Assembly: GCF_022539315.1 (NCBI RefSeq)
Contig: NC_066343.1
Coordinates: 1,426,001 to 1,490,000, forward strand
Reading direction: 5' to 3'
DNA length: 64,000 bases
Source of the DNA: Serinus canaria
Taxonomy: Eukaryota; Chordata; Aves; Passeriformes; Fringillidae
Part shown: positions 45,701 through 61,079 of the stretch, one piece after another
Position numbering within the stretch: position 1 is the first letter of the stretch
Layout: every line of letters starts with the position of its first letter
The notes under the pieces: model-generated
What the model saw: the letters and a program-made list of their open reading frames with translations, nothing else
The model's database searches: none
Told to the model about the DNA's origin: nothing
Made by a program: the position numbers and the translations under genes

Positions 45701-47918
45701 AAATAATTTCTTTTGAGACCAAAATGAAAAGAAAAACAACTTTCAAACAATAACCGCAATAGCTGAAGCTTTGCTTTGGGATAGGTGGCCTTTTATGTCT
45801 TTTTCATCTGTTCCCATAGTGAGAAAAAAGTTGGGAATAGACGAATCAAGTGGGCATACAATATGAATAGATCCCATGAAGATGCCTCAGTCCTCTAAAC
45901 CTAATATACAGTTTTTTTTGTCTTCCCACTACCTCTTTCATAGGTGTGCATAACTCAGCACAACATAAATGAGAGACAGATGGAGAAATATATAACTGAA
46001 AAGTACAGCTACAGACTTGTGGTCTATATAAATTCGTAATTAAAATTGGCTTATATTTACTGCTATATGTTACTTCTGAAGTATTTTTAAAATATTGCAA
46101 ATTGTGCTTGAATATAATCTGTGATCAAGATACAGCAGCATACTTACAGACAATTGGAGACAGTTACATGAGGATTTTCAAAAGGTCTCCATGGGAGATA
46201 AAAGACAGCTCTATAGCAAAATCTATCTTCATGTTTAATTGTGCTCTTCAGTTGTCACAGATCCTTGCAGCCGCTCACCTTTGAGCAGAGTTTTGGGTAT
46301 ATGGATAGTTAATGTGTTCCTAAACCCTAATCTGAATGTTTGCCAAGTCATTAACTTACAGTTATATACAGCATTCTACTCTTGACATGGGACGGGTTAA
46401 AGCAATATCCATGTATTAATCTTTAGGTTTTTTATGAACTTGTACCTTGCCTTTAACTTCATGCAGGCTGGTATTTGGCATTAAAATGTTGCAGCTCATT
46501 ACTAACTTTTAGATGAGATCAGATGCGATGGCAACTAATCTTGTCAGGATAATTTTTAGTCTGGGCATCTCAGCTTTCCACCTTTGAAGAGCAAAAGCTT
46601 TCAGGATATATTTGATAGTAAATGATAACTGTTGTTAAAATATATCTTATTAACATCAGACAAATTTCTTAAAGTCTTGTGTAAATGTGGTTTCACTGGA
46701 AAAGAAATGAAATAGAAGCAAAAGAGGAAGTTGAATGAGAAGACTTTCACCATGTGATTAGTAAGTCTAAAGCATTAGCTCTTCAGCCACCTTCTTTGCT
46801 ATAAAATTCTTTACAATTGATCAAAAGGTCGAACTTATTTTACTCTAACTTTGTGAAATGTGATCTTGGTTGAGTTTTTGTATTGGTTTAAAAAGAAGCT
46901 AGCAGTGACACCTTTAGCATTTACACTGAATTACGTCCTTGTTCTGTGCCTCTATGCTCAGTACTGCAAAAGGATTTAATGAAAGGTGAACTTGCTCCTA
47001 ACTGTGATAACAGATAATTCCTGACATATGAAGCAAGTGATGATTTTCTCCTTAGAAGCGTGAGTGGAAAACTAGTCTTTTTATCAAAAGTGCAAATAAG
47101 AAGTCACTCCTTAGAAATCCAGTAATAGGTGCAGAGGTGTCTGAGCTTGGCAAGCTCTGGCTGGAAGCAGAAGTCACTGGTAATGTCCCACCAAACTCTC
47201 CTTCTTTCGTTGCTTGGAAGATTTTCCTTCAGTTTTATACTGAACTTTTACTAAGCTCGGTCTAGTTTAGACATCCAGAAAGTATGCATTGCAGAATAAT
47301 AAAATGTGATGAGATCTCTCTGAAGATAGCTGTTCACAGCTTTTTGTACTAAAAACCTGCTCCAGTGTGTGACCCTCATACACACACACAGATGGCAGGT
47401 TTCACACAATGGTATATTCCACAACATCTGCTGAACCTTTAGATCTTTCAGGTTTAAAGTTCTTTAATTTTATATTTAGACCATTCACTTTTGTAAGAGG
47501 AAACACCGCATATCAGTTTTCCTTTCTGTTCAAAGACATGTGTCTTCCTATGCTCCAGCTTTCACAAGTGTCCTTATTGGCAAGTGTCTGTCCTTCACCC
47601 CAGATAAAAGCATCTTCAAAAGATTCTTTGTCTGAAATACTGAGATGCACGGGTGTTATTAGAGAGTTTGATAAATGGCAGATTCCAGTAGACAAGTCTG
47701 TTTATCAAAAGAAAAAAGGAGCACTTTAGTTTTTCTTACCTCTTGAATTACTGACATGTTGTCTTCAAAATGTTACAATATTCTACAGGATTCTGCTAAC
47801 ATTTAGCACTGTGTAATATAGCATTTGTTCCCTTTTCAAAGTTGCTGCCCAATTACTTAATATAGCTGTACAAAACTGGAAACATTTTTTATTGCAGCTT
47901 AGGGTTCGCTGTGATCCC

Positions 47919-48322
47919 CTTGCTCAGCTTGACCGGAGTGAGTTGGCAAAACTAGGGACAGGAACGATGGTCTAGCCCGGAAAATAAAAACTTTAATAAT
48001 GAAAATAACAAACATGGAAACCACAGAATACAGAGACTAGAACCACAGACACATGGATGGGGCAAACATAGCCAGGTACAGGGGCAAAGGCCCAATCACA
48101 AACATGAACTTGGAATATGACCTTATATGAACTAGGCACTGAGCCAACTGAAAACAAGAACTAGAAACTTGACCAAATATAGGATGGTTCTATTAGCATT
48201 ATGCTAATTCCCATGACCCCACTCTTCCCACCATGGCCTCGTTAGCTGCCCCCTCCCTGCCTCCCATGGTCTGTGGCCAAAGTCTTCTGCAAACACAACT
48301 GAGGCAGACGTCTCAGCTGGAC
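47919..48322 (-). mobile_element. LTR-like insertion flanked by 8-bp repeats
   Basis: The 404-bp block is richer in GC than its surroundings. It lies between direct repeats GTGATCCC (47911-47918 and 48323-48330). On the minus strand it has a TATAAGG box (about 48121-48127) and ATTAAAG sequence, consistent with an LTR. Its ends lack TG/CA. The family was not recognised. Confidence 0.45.
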
Positions 48323-48442
48323 GTGATCCCGTATTTTTTTTAAAGCAAAACCAAATAAATGTATTTACTTCTCAGTAGTAGATTGCCCACTTAGTTCATA
48401 GTTGTATATGGATTCCTAACTTTCAGCTTTACTAGTTTATAA

Positions 48443-48475
48443 AGTGTAAGCATCACTGTTTGTGATGCTTACACT
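48443..48475. repeat. 14-bp stem hairpin
   Basis: AGTGTAAGCATCAC (48443-48456) and its exact complement (48462-48475) flank a 5-nt loop, TGTTT. Confidence 0.9.
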
Positions 48476-51400
48476 ATATTAGACATTTTAAATGGAAATT
48501 TGAAGAAAATAACTGATTGGAGGAATTTTTAGTATAAAGAATCCCCTTTCCCATTTGCTCCAGTAGATTACTTTCCTGCTGGAACTTTCCATTGAACATT
48601 GTATCATATTATCCTTTCAAAATATTCAAAGTTATTGGGGGCTGTTGACTGAGATACAGACACAGCATATGACTCCAGCTTTGGAAGTAATGACTTGCCC
48701 TCAGTGATGAAAATGTGAGTGTTGTAGTTTTCACTTGGTTTATTTCATAATCCTGCACAAGAATCACCCACAGGAAGTTGTAGCAATGATCTCCTAACAT
48801 GCTAAATAATCCTAGTCAGGTCTTTTGCTTAGCAAATCTGATATACCACACAACTTTAATCAAACAGTTAGAGGACACCAAATTATAAAAAAAAAAAAAA
48901 GCATTGTAAGACATCATTTGTACTGTTCTAATTTTGAGCTGTTATACATATAAAGAATTGAAGGATTTGTAGCTATTATAGATAGCTTTCAAACAAGATC
49001 AAATATGCTTTCAAAACATCAGATGAATTTACTGCATTTATTTAAGGGGAGATAAGCACAGTTTTTAAATGATATTGAATTTCTACGGAATAAATAAATT
49101 TATAGATTCCTTGTAATTTAATATTCAGCATTTTTGGTCTGAAGCAAATGGAGTTGGGATCTTATCTAAACTCAAGATTGATATTCTGCTTTCTAATATT
49201 TTTTCATGCCCTTTTTCAACACTTTCACCTTAGCACTTTACCTTATTTTCTTCAATGAAAGAAAAAAATCATGAGTTTAAGAATGTGTTCTTGTTTGATA
49301 ACTACCAAGTAGTGTGCTTTAAATAATGTAGTAAATTAGAGTTGTCATTTTTTCATTAATTAGGTGGGCTTTCCTAAAATGAAATGAAAAAGATGGAATA
49401 ATTGTTCTTCATTTCCCAAAATTAATTATAGCCTGGGTCACATTGTTGAACATAATTTTTAATATGGCGGTTGCTTTCTAACTAAGACTTGCAAAGCTTT
49501 GTGTGGTAACATCCTGTGACAGACAGAACTATTCAGGAAAATCAAGTGTCACTGATAAAATAGAAGCATTAGAAATTCATCTCAGACTGTAAGATTTTTA
49601 ACCCCTTTCTTTCCCAGCAAGACTTCCCTGCACATCAGGTGGAAATCTGGAGATTCAATATTTTTCTTGTAATTTGCTTTTAGTCTCTGTTTAGCTGTGT
49701 GGTCAGTTCCACAGATGATGGCCCTCTCTGTCTGTCACAACCCATCAGGCTAATAGCAGCTGCTACACTCTCAGATGGTACAGAATTTCTAAAACTTAAT
49801 GTGACTTTTCAGCAAGTCTAGAAGTCTGTTAATAATAAGAAAAAGTTTTGCAGAATCTACTTTATCATTTGACAAATTTAAAAAAGCATTTCCTCTGTAT
49901 TCAGAGTTGACTTTCCTTTCCTCAAGGTTTTTTTTTCTAAGTAAACCCAAAGAAGAACCTGGTGTTTATGTGTCTTAGAGGTTTGGGGGTTGGTGTTTTG
50001 TGTTTCCTTGCTTTTCTTTCAGATGTTGTTGTTGGTATAGGTCGTCATAGCACTTACTGAGTCTCAATTCACTTTGGGAATGGGAAGCTAGTTCCCCTGT
50101 ATTATAAGATTGTAGTACATTTTTTCTTGACTTTATTTGTTATTCATATTTTCATATTTTTGTATAAAATCATGAAAGCTGTAACTCCATATTTCTTGTC
50201 AGTGGACCACTTCTCTTTCTGTGCATTTGCTGGTGTTTATTCTAAAAACAAATCAGTCAGTGAAATTTTTTTCTCTTGTGTTTTTTTAGTTCATTGCTTA
50301 GTAATATTTGAAGTGACTTCAGGAGAACTATGAACAAAGAGTGACACAAATACAGCTGCTAAGTAGGTATGCACCAGGGTAGAAATTAGCTGGTCATTAA
50401 TAGCCAATCATAGCACAGAATAAAATGGTTATTAGGATGAGAGGACCTCTAAAGATCATGTAGATCATTCCTTGCTCAATGCTCCCCATTCAAATTAGAA
50501 AATACAGAGAGAGCTGTTTAATTTGGATTTCATTCTGGTCAGTCAAGTATATGCTAGAAAGTGGCTTGTTTCTTTCAATTCTAGTATTTCAGTGTGGATT
50601 TGAAATTCAAAATGGGATTTGGAGAGTTTTTTACTGATATTGAATTCAGATTATTCCAAATTATAAATCAAAGGTTTCCAATTGAAATGGATCATCTTTA
50701 AGCAATGGTCTAAATGCTCTAAATAGTCTAAGTGATTCTAACTAACAGGTTTTTTTCAAAATCCTGCGTGTACTGAATACACTTGGAGATGTGATTAAGG
50801 ATAATTATTATGGTTTAGCTCTGCAGATCATATTGTTGCCTCCTGAATTTTAGAAAACACTTTTACTTGGTTGATTTCAATGGTGATAATGAAGGTATTT
50901 TATTGTATGAGCTATAATTCTTGGTAATATCTTCAGTTTCAGATATTTGTGCTTTTAACTTAAGTTTTATTGAATATAAAAACTTAGAGTTACCACCAAC
51001 ATAAACTTTTTTAATGTTATTTTCCAAGCTGTTATTGAAAAATTCAAGTGAAACAAACCAGACTTTCTCTCACAGTCTAGTAAAATGCCCACATTAACTA
51101 TATGGATGGATGTATATCTGAGACTGTAATGCTGAAATGTTGTGCTAGAGGTTCTTCTAGCAAAGCAGGTTTGACTAAAGCAAGACTACTGTATATTTTT
51201 CACAGAATCCTTTATCAGCCTAATCTCTACCTCCATTTAATTACCCAGTCTCTTTCTCTATCACATGGCCCTTATTGATGTGATCACTTTTTCGTCTCAT
51301 ATTTAACTTTGATTTAGAATATGGATCAAGAGGTTTAATGTCAATGGTTTAATTTCATTTGTCCTGCAAATGAAATCCCCCTTCATGTGAAATGAAGATA

Positions 51401-54400
51401 CAATTGCTATCTATAAAAATTGTTATCACACTTTTTTGAGCCTATTATGATCAGAATATTTCCTTTGTTTTACATAGAAAACTGATGAAAAGGAATGCAG
51501 TGTGGTACAGCAAAAATACTTCTTTTGTTCATAAAAATAATTTAAAGGCAAAGAAGTATGAAGAAATTATTATATGCTTTATTTATTGTGTTGAAGTTAG
51601 TAGTAGGATCAAGAATAACATCAGAAAAGACTTTGTGCGGGAGAACTGAAGCTTTATATGTGACAGCCAAGTTATACCAGCTATGTACTGCTGAAGTCTG
51701 TAAAGCCACTTTTCTATTCAAATTCTTTGTCAATAATTGCTCACAGGGATTGAAGACAACATATCTTTATGCAGATCTTTGCTATAAACAGCTGCAAAAA
51801 GTTTTCAGCGTGGTTACTAATTAATAAAATGTGAATCAAGAACGAAATTAATTTCCCATAATAAAGCACAAATTTAGTCTACATCCTCTGAGTATTATAT
51901 TAACAAAATTGTACAGTAACCATGTTGGCATAAGCTCTGTCTTTTCTGGGTGATTTGACTGGACAGAAATGGAGCTGCATGAGCATGTGCCAGAAGCTTT
52001 TGCTTTTCAACAACTGTTCCAGTTGTGAGGGCTCCAGAAAACTATCTTCAGTTCTGTGACCCTCGCTGTGCTCCCTTCCTGCAGCAAGAAAGTCTTCCTC
52101 ACCAGGACAGCAGTCGATTAGACTCCTGCTTTGAATAGTTTTGTGAGGGAAGCTATTCCTTGTCCTTATCTACAGTGAGATTTTGTTTGCCACAGTTCAT
52201 TTAACTTTTTTGAAGGGAATTTGTCCACTTCTCTTTAATGGTATCTTCATCCTGCTGATATCAAAACAAAGCAGAACACAATCAGCTTTTGGAATGTTAA
52301 AGCATACAGACAGAAATGAGCAGTAGTCACAAAGTTGTCTAACAATAACAAATATTTAATTTTGCTTTTCATATAAATTCAGAAATAATGGGAAATTAAG
52401 GTAGCTTCTAAAATGTTTTAATAATAAATCGTTTTGATCTAGACATCTAAAGATGTTATAAGTATCTTGGATCAGTAATTTAAATGTTATATAATAAATT
52501 ACAGGAGAAATATCAAGACTCAAATTATATATAAGAAACTTCTTTTGTGAAAAGGTTAGTTACTAGATTGAAAAGAAAGTTACTAGATTGGGTAATGGAG
52601 TTAATACATTTTTTTAACTGTCCAGGTTTGTGTCATTAAATTATCATTTAATTTCCTGAGAAGTAACAATATAGAAATATGTAGAATTTAGAATTTCTTT
52701 CAAAAGCACTGGTTTGAATTTCTTTCAAAAATGCATATATTTGAAAACAAAAAACAAATTCCTTTCCCTTGACTGGACAAAACAAAAGAAAAATTAATTT
52801 TTGTTGGCTTGATATTGGTATATTTATCTAAGTGGAATAATGGTGTCCAAATTATGATTTTTTTAAAAGAGTTAGAAGATCAATGCTAAATTTCTTGATA
52901 GCAAACTATATGAAACTACATATGATAAACTAGTTAGATCATATGAGAAAGTTATTACATGTGCTAAAAGCTCATTAGAGATTTTGTCTTTGGGTTTATA
53001 ATTGCTGTGAAATTCCATATAATACCATCCTTCTTGAGTCAGTTGGCCAAATTGCAGTAATTTCCAAGACAAGAAAAACACAATAGTAATTTTATATGAC
53101 CACCTGATCTAATCAGAGGTACACAAATGTGGTTTTTTCTCATGGAATAGAAGTTAAGTGGTTAGGCTGCAATTTCTGTAAAAGCTGGTCTCACTCATTA
53201 TTTCTTGGTTATTTATGTTTAGAAAGTTATAACAACTAAGAATAAGACACTATTCAGTACTTTGTAATACCGGAAATGATCACAGTGCTAAATAGATTTT
53301 CTTTCTGTAAAAACGTCCAATTACTCCATTATTAATGACATTATTTAAGTACTCATTAAATGTGACATTATTTAATGGGCTCATGTTAGTTTAAAACCTT
53401 AATTAAAGGATTGCTCTGGGGAGCTTTGTAATCTTGTATTTTTCCATCCCTCCAATGTTATATTTCCTACTGTCACTATAAATTTGGCAGCTTTTTTATT
53501 TGAACACTGAATGTGGAATCTTGGGTCATTAATGAAGGTGAAAATGATGTAGATTTTAGATGACAGAAGGAACTGGAAACAATTAAGCTTCATCAATTTT
53601 CATTGTTCTCTTTGAAACTATTGTGTATGAAATTATCGTGAAATTATGGTGATGGTTATTTGTTTTGTGGGTCTCAATACCAGATGGCAATTTGCCGTCT
53701 TGATAAGAGTGTTGCATTAAATAGTACTACATTTCACAAGTGTTTAGGGGCAGGATACTACCCTAATGTAACAGGGTAACCAGGAAATTCTGCACTAATT
53801 GTGAAGGCATCTTCTACACTTTGTAGAGAGGGAAGCATCAGTTGACATTGCTATTATTCTCTTATTTTTGAGAGCTGTTATTTTAATATTCTAGACTTGT
53901 AGGGGAAAAAAATAATTAATATCTAAAGCTGCTTTCTGTTGTAATTTTTTTTTGACAAGCATTCTAATTATATTTAAAGTTAAATTGGAAATGAAGATAT
54001 TACCAAAATATTTCTTCTAAAGCTTAGAAAAATTGTCTTCTGATATTTTTTTTTTAATTAAGAAGTATTTTTCATCTGGCTAAAGTTTTACCTTTCAAAA
54101 GAGAGAGTTTGCATCTACAGTCAGCAGTCAATTTCTGTTACTTTTGCACCTACTGTAAGTTACTTTTCAAGTATTCTCATTTATTTAATCAGGCCTGCTT
54201 AGGAATGGGTATCTCAAAATGTAAAAATCTACCTGTAGAATTTGCTTCAGAACTGAAATACTCAATTTAGTACACTGATATTGGATGGATCTTGTATTAA
54301 GGATGCTTTGGGCATTGTCATTTCTCAGGGATCTTCATTCAGTGAAAAATAAAGTATAAATGTATAAAGTATGTAAAACTTTCCATATTTTAAAAGTGTG

Positions 54401-57400
54401 TCTAAACTGTATCAGACTAAAAACTGACCTCTTTGTGTGCACATATGCATATATAAATTCATGTGGAGATGCACATAGATATTTTATATATACACATAGG
54501 AAATATTACAGAGAAAAGAGAGAGCAACAGATAGAGCTTGGCTAGAAAGAATGAGTGTGTATTTTAAAAGATATTTTATTTTATCTTTTTTCTAACATTA
54601 TTTCCAAATGTGGGAACCTGTTGATGGTGCCTCTCTTCTATCCTTCTGTTCTTACCTCAAATTTTGTCCTAAAATCTTGCCTGTGACAGAGAATACTTAC
54701 TATTTTTGTAAAGCCAGCTGTTTTCCAAGCATTTTAGTTGTGTTCCAGGATGGATTAATGTTGAAGAAATGTCATCTTCTACTTCTCTTACATGTGATTA
54801 CACATGTCATTGTTAATCTAGTGATTTAGCTTCTTGTAAGCCTTCTGGATTCAGGAGGCATTTCCTCTGAAACCTCCTACGCCAGATTATCCCTATAACT
54901 AACCTTTGACAGGCAAAATTTGTTTGATAAGGAGAGAAACCATTATGTTTTCTCCACAGTAGCTAGTGTAATTTTCATTGTTTCCCTTTCTTTAGTCTTT
55001 ATCAGCAACTGCTTAACAATGACTTACACCATCCTTGTGCTCATTATAGCAATCTCTCCATCCTGTTTCCTGCCCTTGTTAAGCTGAAATACTGTATTTT
55101 TTTGATTTCTTCTTTCCTTCATCCTTCAACAGTCTCTCCATCTAAGCCCACTCCAATCCTTCATTGATCATTACCATCTATAACTTCTTCATATCTAGCC
55201 CTTAGCACTGACTGCTGGATGCTGTGATTTGAATGTCTGCTGCGTTCTCAGAAAAGTATTTCTCCTTCTGTTACCTCCCTGCAACTCCTGTTATTCCCCA
55301 CAGTAATCTCAACATAAACTTGCTCTTAGCTAAGCCCATTAACTCTGTCAGCTCCTTTTTATTTAAATGGTAGCCCTTTTAAACTCTTTAAGTTGCATTC
55401 ACCAGTTGTTACTGGACACTGTAATCTCATTCTTTCATTCTGTGGGACTCCTTTTAATGTGCTCAGTTACAATTGCCTTCACTATGGTGATGAACATGAC
55501 AAACTAGTCTTCTCCATTCCCATACAACATTGCAGCAGGATGCCATTCAGGTCCAAACTCAGCTTTTGTTCTGTGGAAAACAAGTCCTCTTTGAATTGTC
55601 TCATTGGTGTGCATTAATTGTGCATATGAATGGGGCCTACGGAGTTCAGGCATGATTTGAACACCTAATAAACTCTCATGAGTGAACATTAGATGGCATG
55701 TGATTTAAATTGATTGCTACTGCAGGCAGTAGCAGTAGGGTAGGAGTTTGTTGTTTGAGATCTGAAGAGCAATCAGTCTTGGAAATTTGAAAACAGTAAA
55801 CAGGAGGAGCTTGGAGAGGGATGATCATTGAGTCATCTTTTCCCTAAATCTTCTACATTCAAGTGTTTATTTTTTCAGAACTTTTTTTCCTCTTAGCTAA
55901 CACATTTGTTGGAGTGGAACATGAGGGAATAAGTGAATAAGTTTTAACAGAAATAATACAACTTTCAGTTCTTTTTTACAAGCTGTGAAGTTAAACACCA
56001 AAAGAGCTGTAAAATTTCTTGTATATTTTGAAACCTAATACTTTAGAATTAAGTATAAAATAATATTTAATTTATTAAACTGCTTGCTTTTTATTATGAA
56101 CCATGTAGAAGTCTGAAAAATTCAACATGCTGATTTTGCTCATTCAGTTCTTTGTTTAGCCATATATCATGTTGGTGACTTAAATAATATCATTTTCTGT
56201 TGTTCAACATGTCTGTGATTTAATAGAATTTTTTAATCTCAACTGCATAAGCACATAAGCCTTGTTTCAGAAATAGGGACAAATAAGTAATCTAAGTCTA
56301 GAACTCTAGGTAAGGTATATCCAGACACTTGGATAAAGCAGTAAAGCATAAACTGTAAAGCAGTTCCTCGCATCTGATTTCTGAGCTGTATTTGCTTTTG
56401 ATCTTTATTATGAAGTTTAATTTCATTATAATCCTTTACCTTATAACAGAGTACAAGGCAGAGAGCCCAGAGATCCCACTAATTAGTCCTGGTTTAAGCT
56501 TGCAAACTAGAGAGCTGTGCTAGTGTAGCATTCAACTTAAACCAATTAGTTCTACCCAGAGGCAAGGCTTATTTGTGTCCATCTAGACAACTTTTCTTCC
56601 AAACACCAGGCAGTATTTGTGTACTACTGTACTGCACTGCTGGGACGTAATGGCCTGGGCTGTCAAGGACCCATGTGCTAAACAACTTAGCAAGTGTGCA
56701 TGTGTCATTAATACACTGTGACTCAAGTTTTAACATTCAGATTAGCAGTGTGGTTCATTATGTACATTTCTCCTCAGTCTCATATACTGTTTTACCAGTT
56801 CTACACTAGCCTCCACTTTTGATTCTCATTGTCTATAGAGCTGTACACCATTCATTTTTCTATTGCTAACAAAAAATTAGCAAGTTACGTTATTACTTAG
56901 TAAATCAGATTGGACAATTTTATACTTAGGAACGATCTAATGCCCCCTCCTAGATATATGACATCTTTCTGTGAGAGATTTTACAATATTTACAAATAAC
57001 TGTAGCTTGGAAAGAAATAAAACAACATATACTAATGAAATTGCCAATGTCAGGAATTCATAATTTCTAAACTACTGATCCTCATTTATAGTAAATTGGG
57101 CTATTTCCAATTTTATATACAGTGAAACAGGAAAAAAACCAAATTTATCTCTTTCTCTGTATTTGATGTTGTTGTCTCAAGGTGTTTTAATAGTGACCAT
57201 ATAAAAGACTATATATTTTTCTATGTATGTTTGTATAGTTGAAATACAATTCATACTTCCAATGTGCTTTTCTCTTTGTGTTGGTTTTCATTTCAGTATA
57301 CTGTACTGACTGTGGTCAAGATGAAGTTAATGTTCTTGATAAAAGACTCTACAATGCAATGTTGATAGCAGACAAGTGTTCTGGCTGTTTCTGAAAAGGT

Positions 57401-57419
57401 CGTGTGTGATGTCAAGTCT

Positions 57420-57720
57420 TCGTATTTTTCCCACTGCCTCAATACCGAGTAGGCTGGTGGTGGGAAAGGATCTAGGAAGGGACACAAAAGAAACAGCTGA
57501 CCCAAGTGACCAAAGGGGTAGTCAATACCATGGAACATCGTATTTAGAAATAAAAATTGAGAGACAGGAGTTAGCCTTGCTTGGAAGTTGGCTGGCCATC
57601 TGTCTGGTTGTGGGAGCTGCTTTTGTATCACTTGTTTGATTCGCTTTCCTTCACTTTTTTTGATTCCCTTTTCCTTCACAAAATTGTCTTTATCATGATT
57701 AATTTTTCATTCATATTGAT
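57420..57720 (+). mobile_element. Degenerate avian ERV LTR fragment
   Basis: The order AAACAGCTGACCCAAGTGAC, then ATACCATGGAACATCGTA, then CTTGGAAGTTGGCTGGCCAT, then AAATTGTCTTTATCATGA resembles, from memory, a common bird ERV LTR in plus orientation. Open frames on both strands here are incidental. The ends are uncertain and no duplication was found. Confidence 0.4.
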
Positions 57721-60700
57721 ATTATTCATATTGATTTAATATGACCTATTTAAAAGCTAAGGAAGAAAGTATTTTAAAAAATTACACCAATTTTATAATT
57801 TTTATTGTTTTTAATTTTTCAACTATCTTGCAGCAGATATTTTGGTTGAAGAAAAGCTATTCTTTAGGAATGAGAGTAGCATCATAGAAGGTTTTCTTTC
57901 CAAACACAGAGCTATAACATCACTGAAATACTGCAGGAATAAGCATTTTTCCTATGGAAATATTCCTGAAAAAACAATAATTATCTTCCTAGTGTCAAGC
58001 ATATAATATTTACTTTCTAGAAGTAAATAGTCCTCCTAATGAAATCATAATAAAAACTATGAGTGGCTTTTATATATATGATAAACACTCTGATTAATGC
58101 TTTCATTTTCTAGAAAAAAAGGACTAAATCTACCCTAATAAATTTATTATTATCATGTTTATGAATAATTTTATGTATTAGTGAATAAAAATACTTAAAT
58201 ACAGGTTTTTGAAATAACATCAACAGCATTTTCTCACCAGATCTTTGACTAGCCAGACTTTGACATGTACTTTGCAATATTCAGAAATATGTATTTTTAC
58301 TTTAGTGAAGAAATCTGTAGTTTAGAAGTAAAGGCCACCCACTCCTTTTTATATATCTGTATTTTCAAATATTACTGTAATGTGTTTGGCCTTGTCACAA
58401 ATGCTTTTAATTTCCCCCAGTCTTCCTTTGCCCAAGGGTTATAAAATCTCTTCTCTGAATTACATTTACCTAAAATTCAGGGGTTTCTTTTTGTTTTTCA
58501 AGGTCCACTTCTGCCTGAAAAGTAGACTACACTTAATTCTCAAGGAGCTTTTTTCACCTTTATTATCATTTTTACCTTTACTTTCCCTTAAGTGGCTGTA
58601 AAGTTAACAAATTTACATTTTAATCTGATAGAGTAATAGACAATAGAAATAAATTGCCATTCTGTTTTCCAAAGTTGTCTATGAAAACATGGAATAGCAA
58701 AACCCCCAAATATATATATCATCTATATTATGAAGAATTTTTGTTAATTCTGAAATCTGCAAATAATTACATAATTGCTTGATAAATATAGCTTAAAGTT
58801 AACATAATGTTGATTTAGGTGTTAGATTAAAAATAAGCCTTGCAGTGTATTTGAGGGGAAAAAGTCTAACTATTTTTTTCTTAATTTCTGGGTATCATCT
58901 TCACTAAAAATTAGAGCACATAGACATTTACTGAATACTTACGGTTTATATTTAAAATGTAAAACTTTGATTTATTTCTGACCAAAGCTACAGAGAAAGA
59001 CAAAAATTGAGCTTAAACCTGGCTCTAATGAGTATTATTAAAATTTTGAAAGCTAAATTTGGAAAGACTTTTAGGAACCATGCGCAGGAGGCAGAGACTT
59101 ATTGGTTGAGGTGCTCCTCTGAGATAGAGAATGGCTCAGCAGACATGTAAATCAGAGCTGTATCTCCTTCTGTTCTCATGCTTTTGCTCTCATTTCCTCT
59201 CTGAAAGCACTTCAGATGGTCTTTAGGTTAGAAATATTTTGAAAGATTTTTTTTTTATTTTATTTTTGCTTTTTCATCAAAAAAGGTGGGGTTTTTGATT
59301 GAGTTCTACATAAAAGTCTGTTTAATGACTGTTTCTGACCCACAAATGCATGAGAAGCTTCAAAATTATCCAGGTGCTTCTTTGACAGTGTATTATCAGC
59401 TCTTAATTTTGCCAGATAGATTTAAGTGAATTTTTCTGATTCATTATTTGGATGTGTATTGTCACTATTATATGAGGAAATTGGGAGGATTGTTCTTGGG
59501 AGGATTTTTTTATGCAATGTCCACATTGGATAAGACAGTGCACATCTTAAGGGGATATTAGAAGCAGGTAAACCAGGCAAGCAATACTTGTACTGCACTG
59601 TGAGATGCTGTGGTAACATACCAAAACGTACAAGAGAGATAACGATTTTGTTATAGCTCTTGTAGGTTTTGTATCTCTTTGAGCAAGTTGTGCTGGAATT
59701 CTAGCTTAAAGAGGAACCTAAAGACATAATTTTTAATGTTTAATTTTTTTTTTTATCATCTTGGATTTAAATTTTTTTCAAATTTTTTCACTCAGCATGT
59801 ACTGCTGAGATCCTGTGATCTGATTCTGGTTTGTTTCTTTCTTCTTAAACTTCTAGTATATATGCCTCAGACATATGTGTCTTCATATATCTCCATATGG
59901 TTATTTTCTTTTCTTTAAAAATGACAAGAACAAGAACAAAAAAATCTAGCTGCCTCCAAAAAATACCAAAAATCCACACAAACCCCCCCAGCCCCACAAA
60001 CAAACAACAAACCACAAAAAACCACTCCCAAGGTGTGCCAGGTTCTGTAAATGAGAGATAATAAGGTATGTGTGCCAATGTCTGTAAACAAAAGCTGCCC
60101 CACCTTAAACCTCAAGCACTATTCACCTGCCAACATCACTAGGATTTAGCATACCGAGTCCTGTTTGTTCAAACTGTTGCCACGGGAGCTAATATTTCAG
60201 CTGTGTTTGCCATGGACAAAATGTGCCAGTTTTCAACTTATCTTCCGTTCCATTCCAGGTATTACAATTATAGAAGGACTTTGTCAACAGTGCTGCATTC
60301 CCTGACTTTATCAAACACACTGTGATTTTGAGGGAGGTGGAGTAGTAAAGATGCTAAAGTCCCAGTGCTGCTATTGAAACTGCTGTCTGCTTGATTTTTT
60401 CTTTCCTCTTCCCCACTTACCTATCAATAAGGAGGTTCATTTATGTAACCAGCATTTTTCCAAGCAAGGATTTGTGAATGTTGACAGTCATAAATAGCCA
60501 GTTCCCTAAGAGTGAAACTTTAATCTGGAGATACAGTTCCACATAAATTACACACCTTAATGTGAGATGTTTTGGCATGTCCTGTTCTTGGTATGAATAA
60601 AGATGGTTCATTTAATCTTGGAACCTTACTACCAGGCTATAGGCTAGTCTGCGTGGGAGGCTCTTTTCACATCACCTCTTGATGCTGTGCCAGCTTGAAA

Positions 60701-61079
60701 CAATTATATCAGAATTCCTTAGGTGAAAGTGAGGGAGCAAGAGGGAGCATGACTGTGGCTAAATGCATTGGGCACCTATTTAAAAGAGGAGAGATCCCAG
60801 TTCGGATTTGTGCTCAAAAGACTGCAGGAAAATCTTATATTAAAGAGTTATTGGAGTTCAGAGATGTGTGTATGCCCCTCACGCCAACCCACAGGTTGAG
60901 GAGGTCATGAAAGACAAACATTTCCTGTTCCTGTTTGGAGCCTGCAACCACTGACCAGTTATAAAAAGATAGTCATTGCTACCAACTGAAAATGTGTGGT
61001 GTTTTAAGAAATAACTCTTCTGCCAAGTACAGAAAAAAATATCCATCTGTGAGGCCTAATAAATTTCTGTATACATTAC

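Noticed and set aside
47386..47396. Short CA run as a microsatellite
   Set aside because: It has only about five units and is below a useful threshold.
57293..57679. Open frames of 128 (minus) and 87 (plus) codons as a gene
   Set aside because: The sequence resembles a decayed bird ERV LTR and neither protein has recognisable features.
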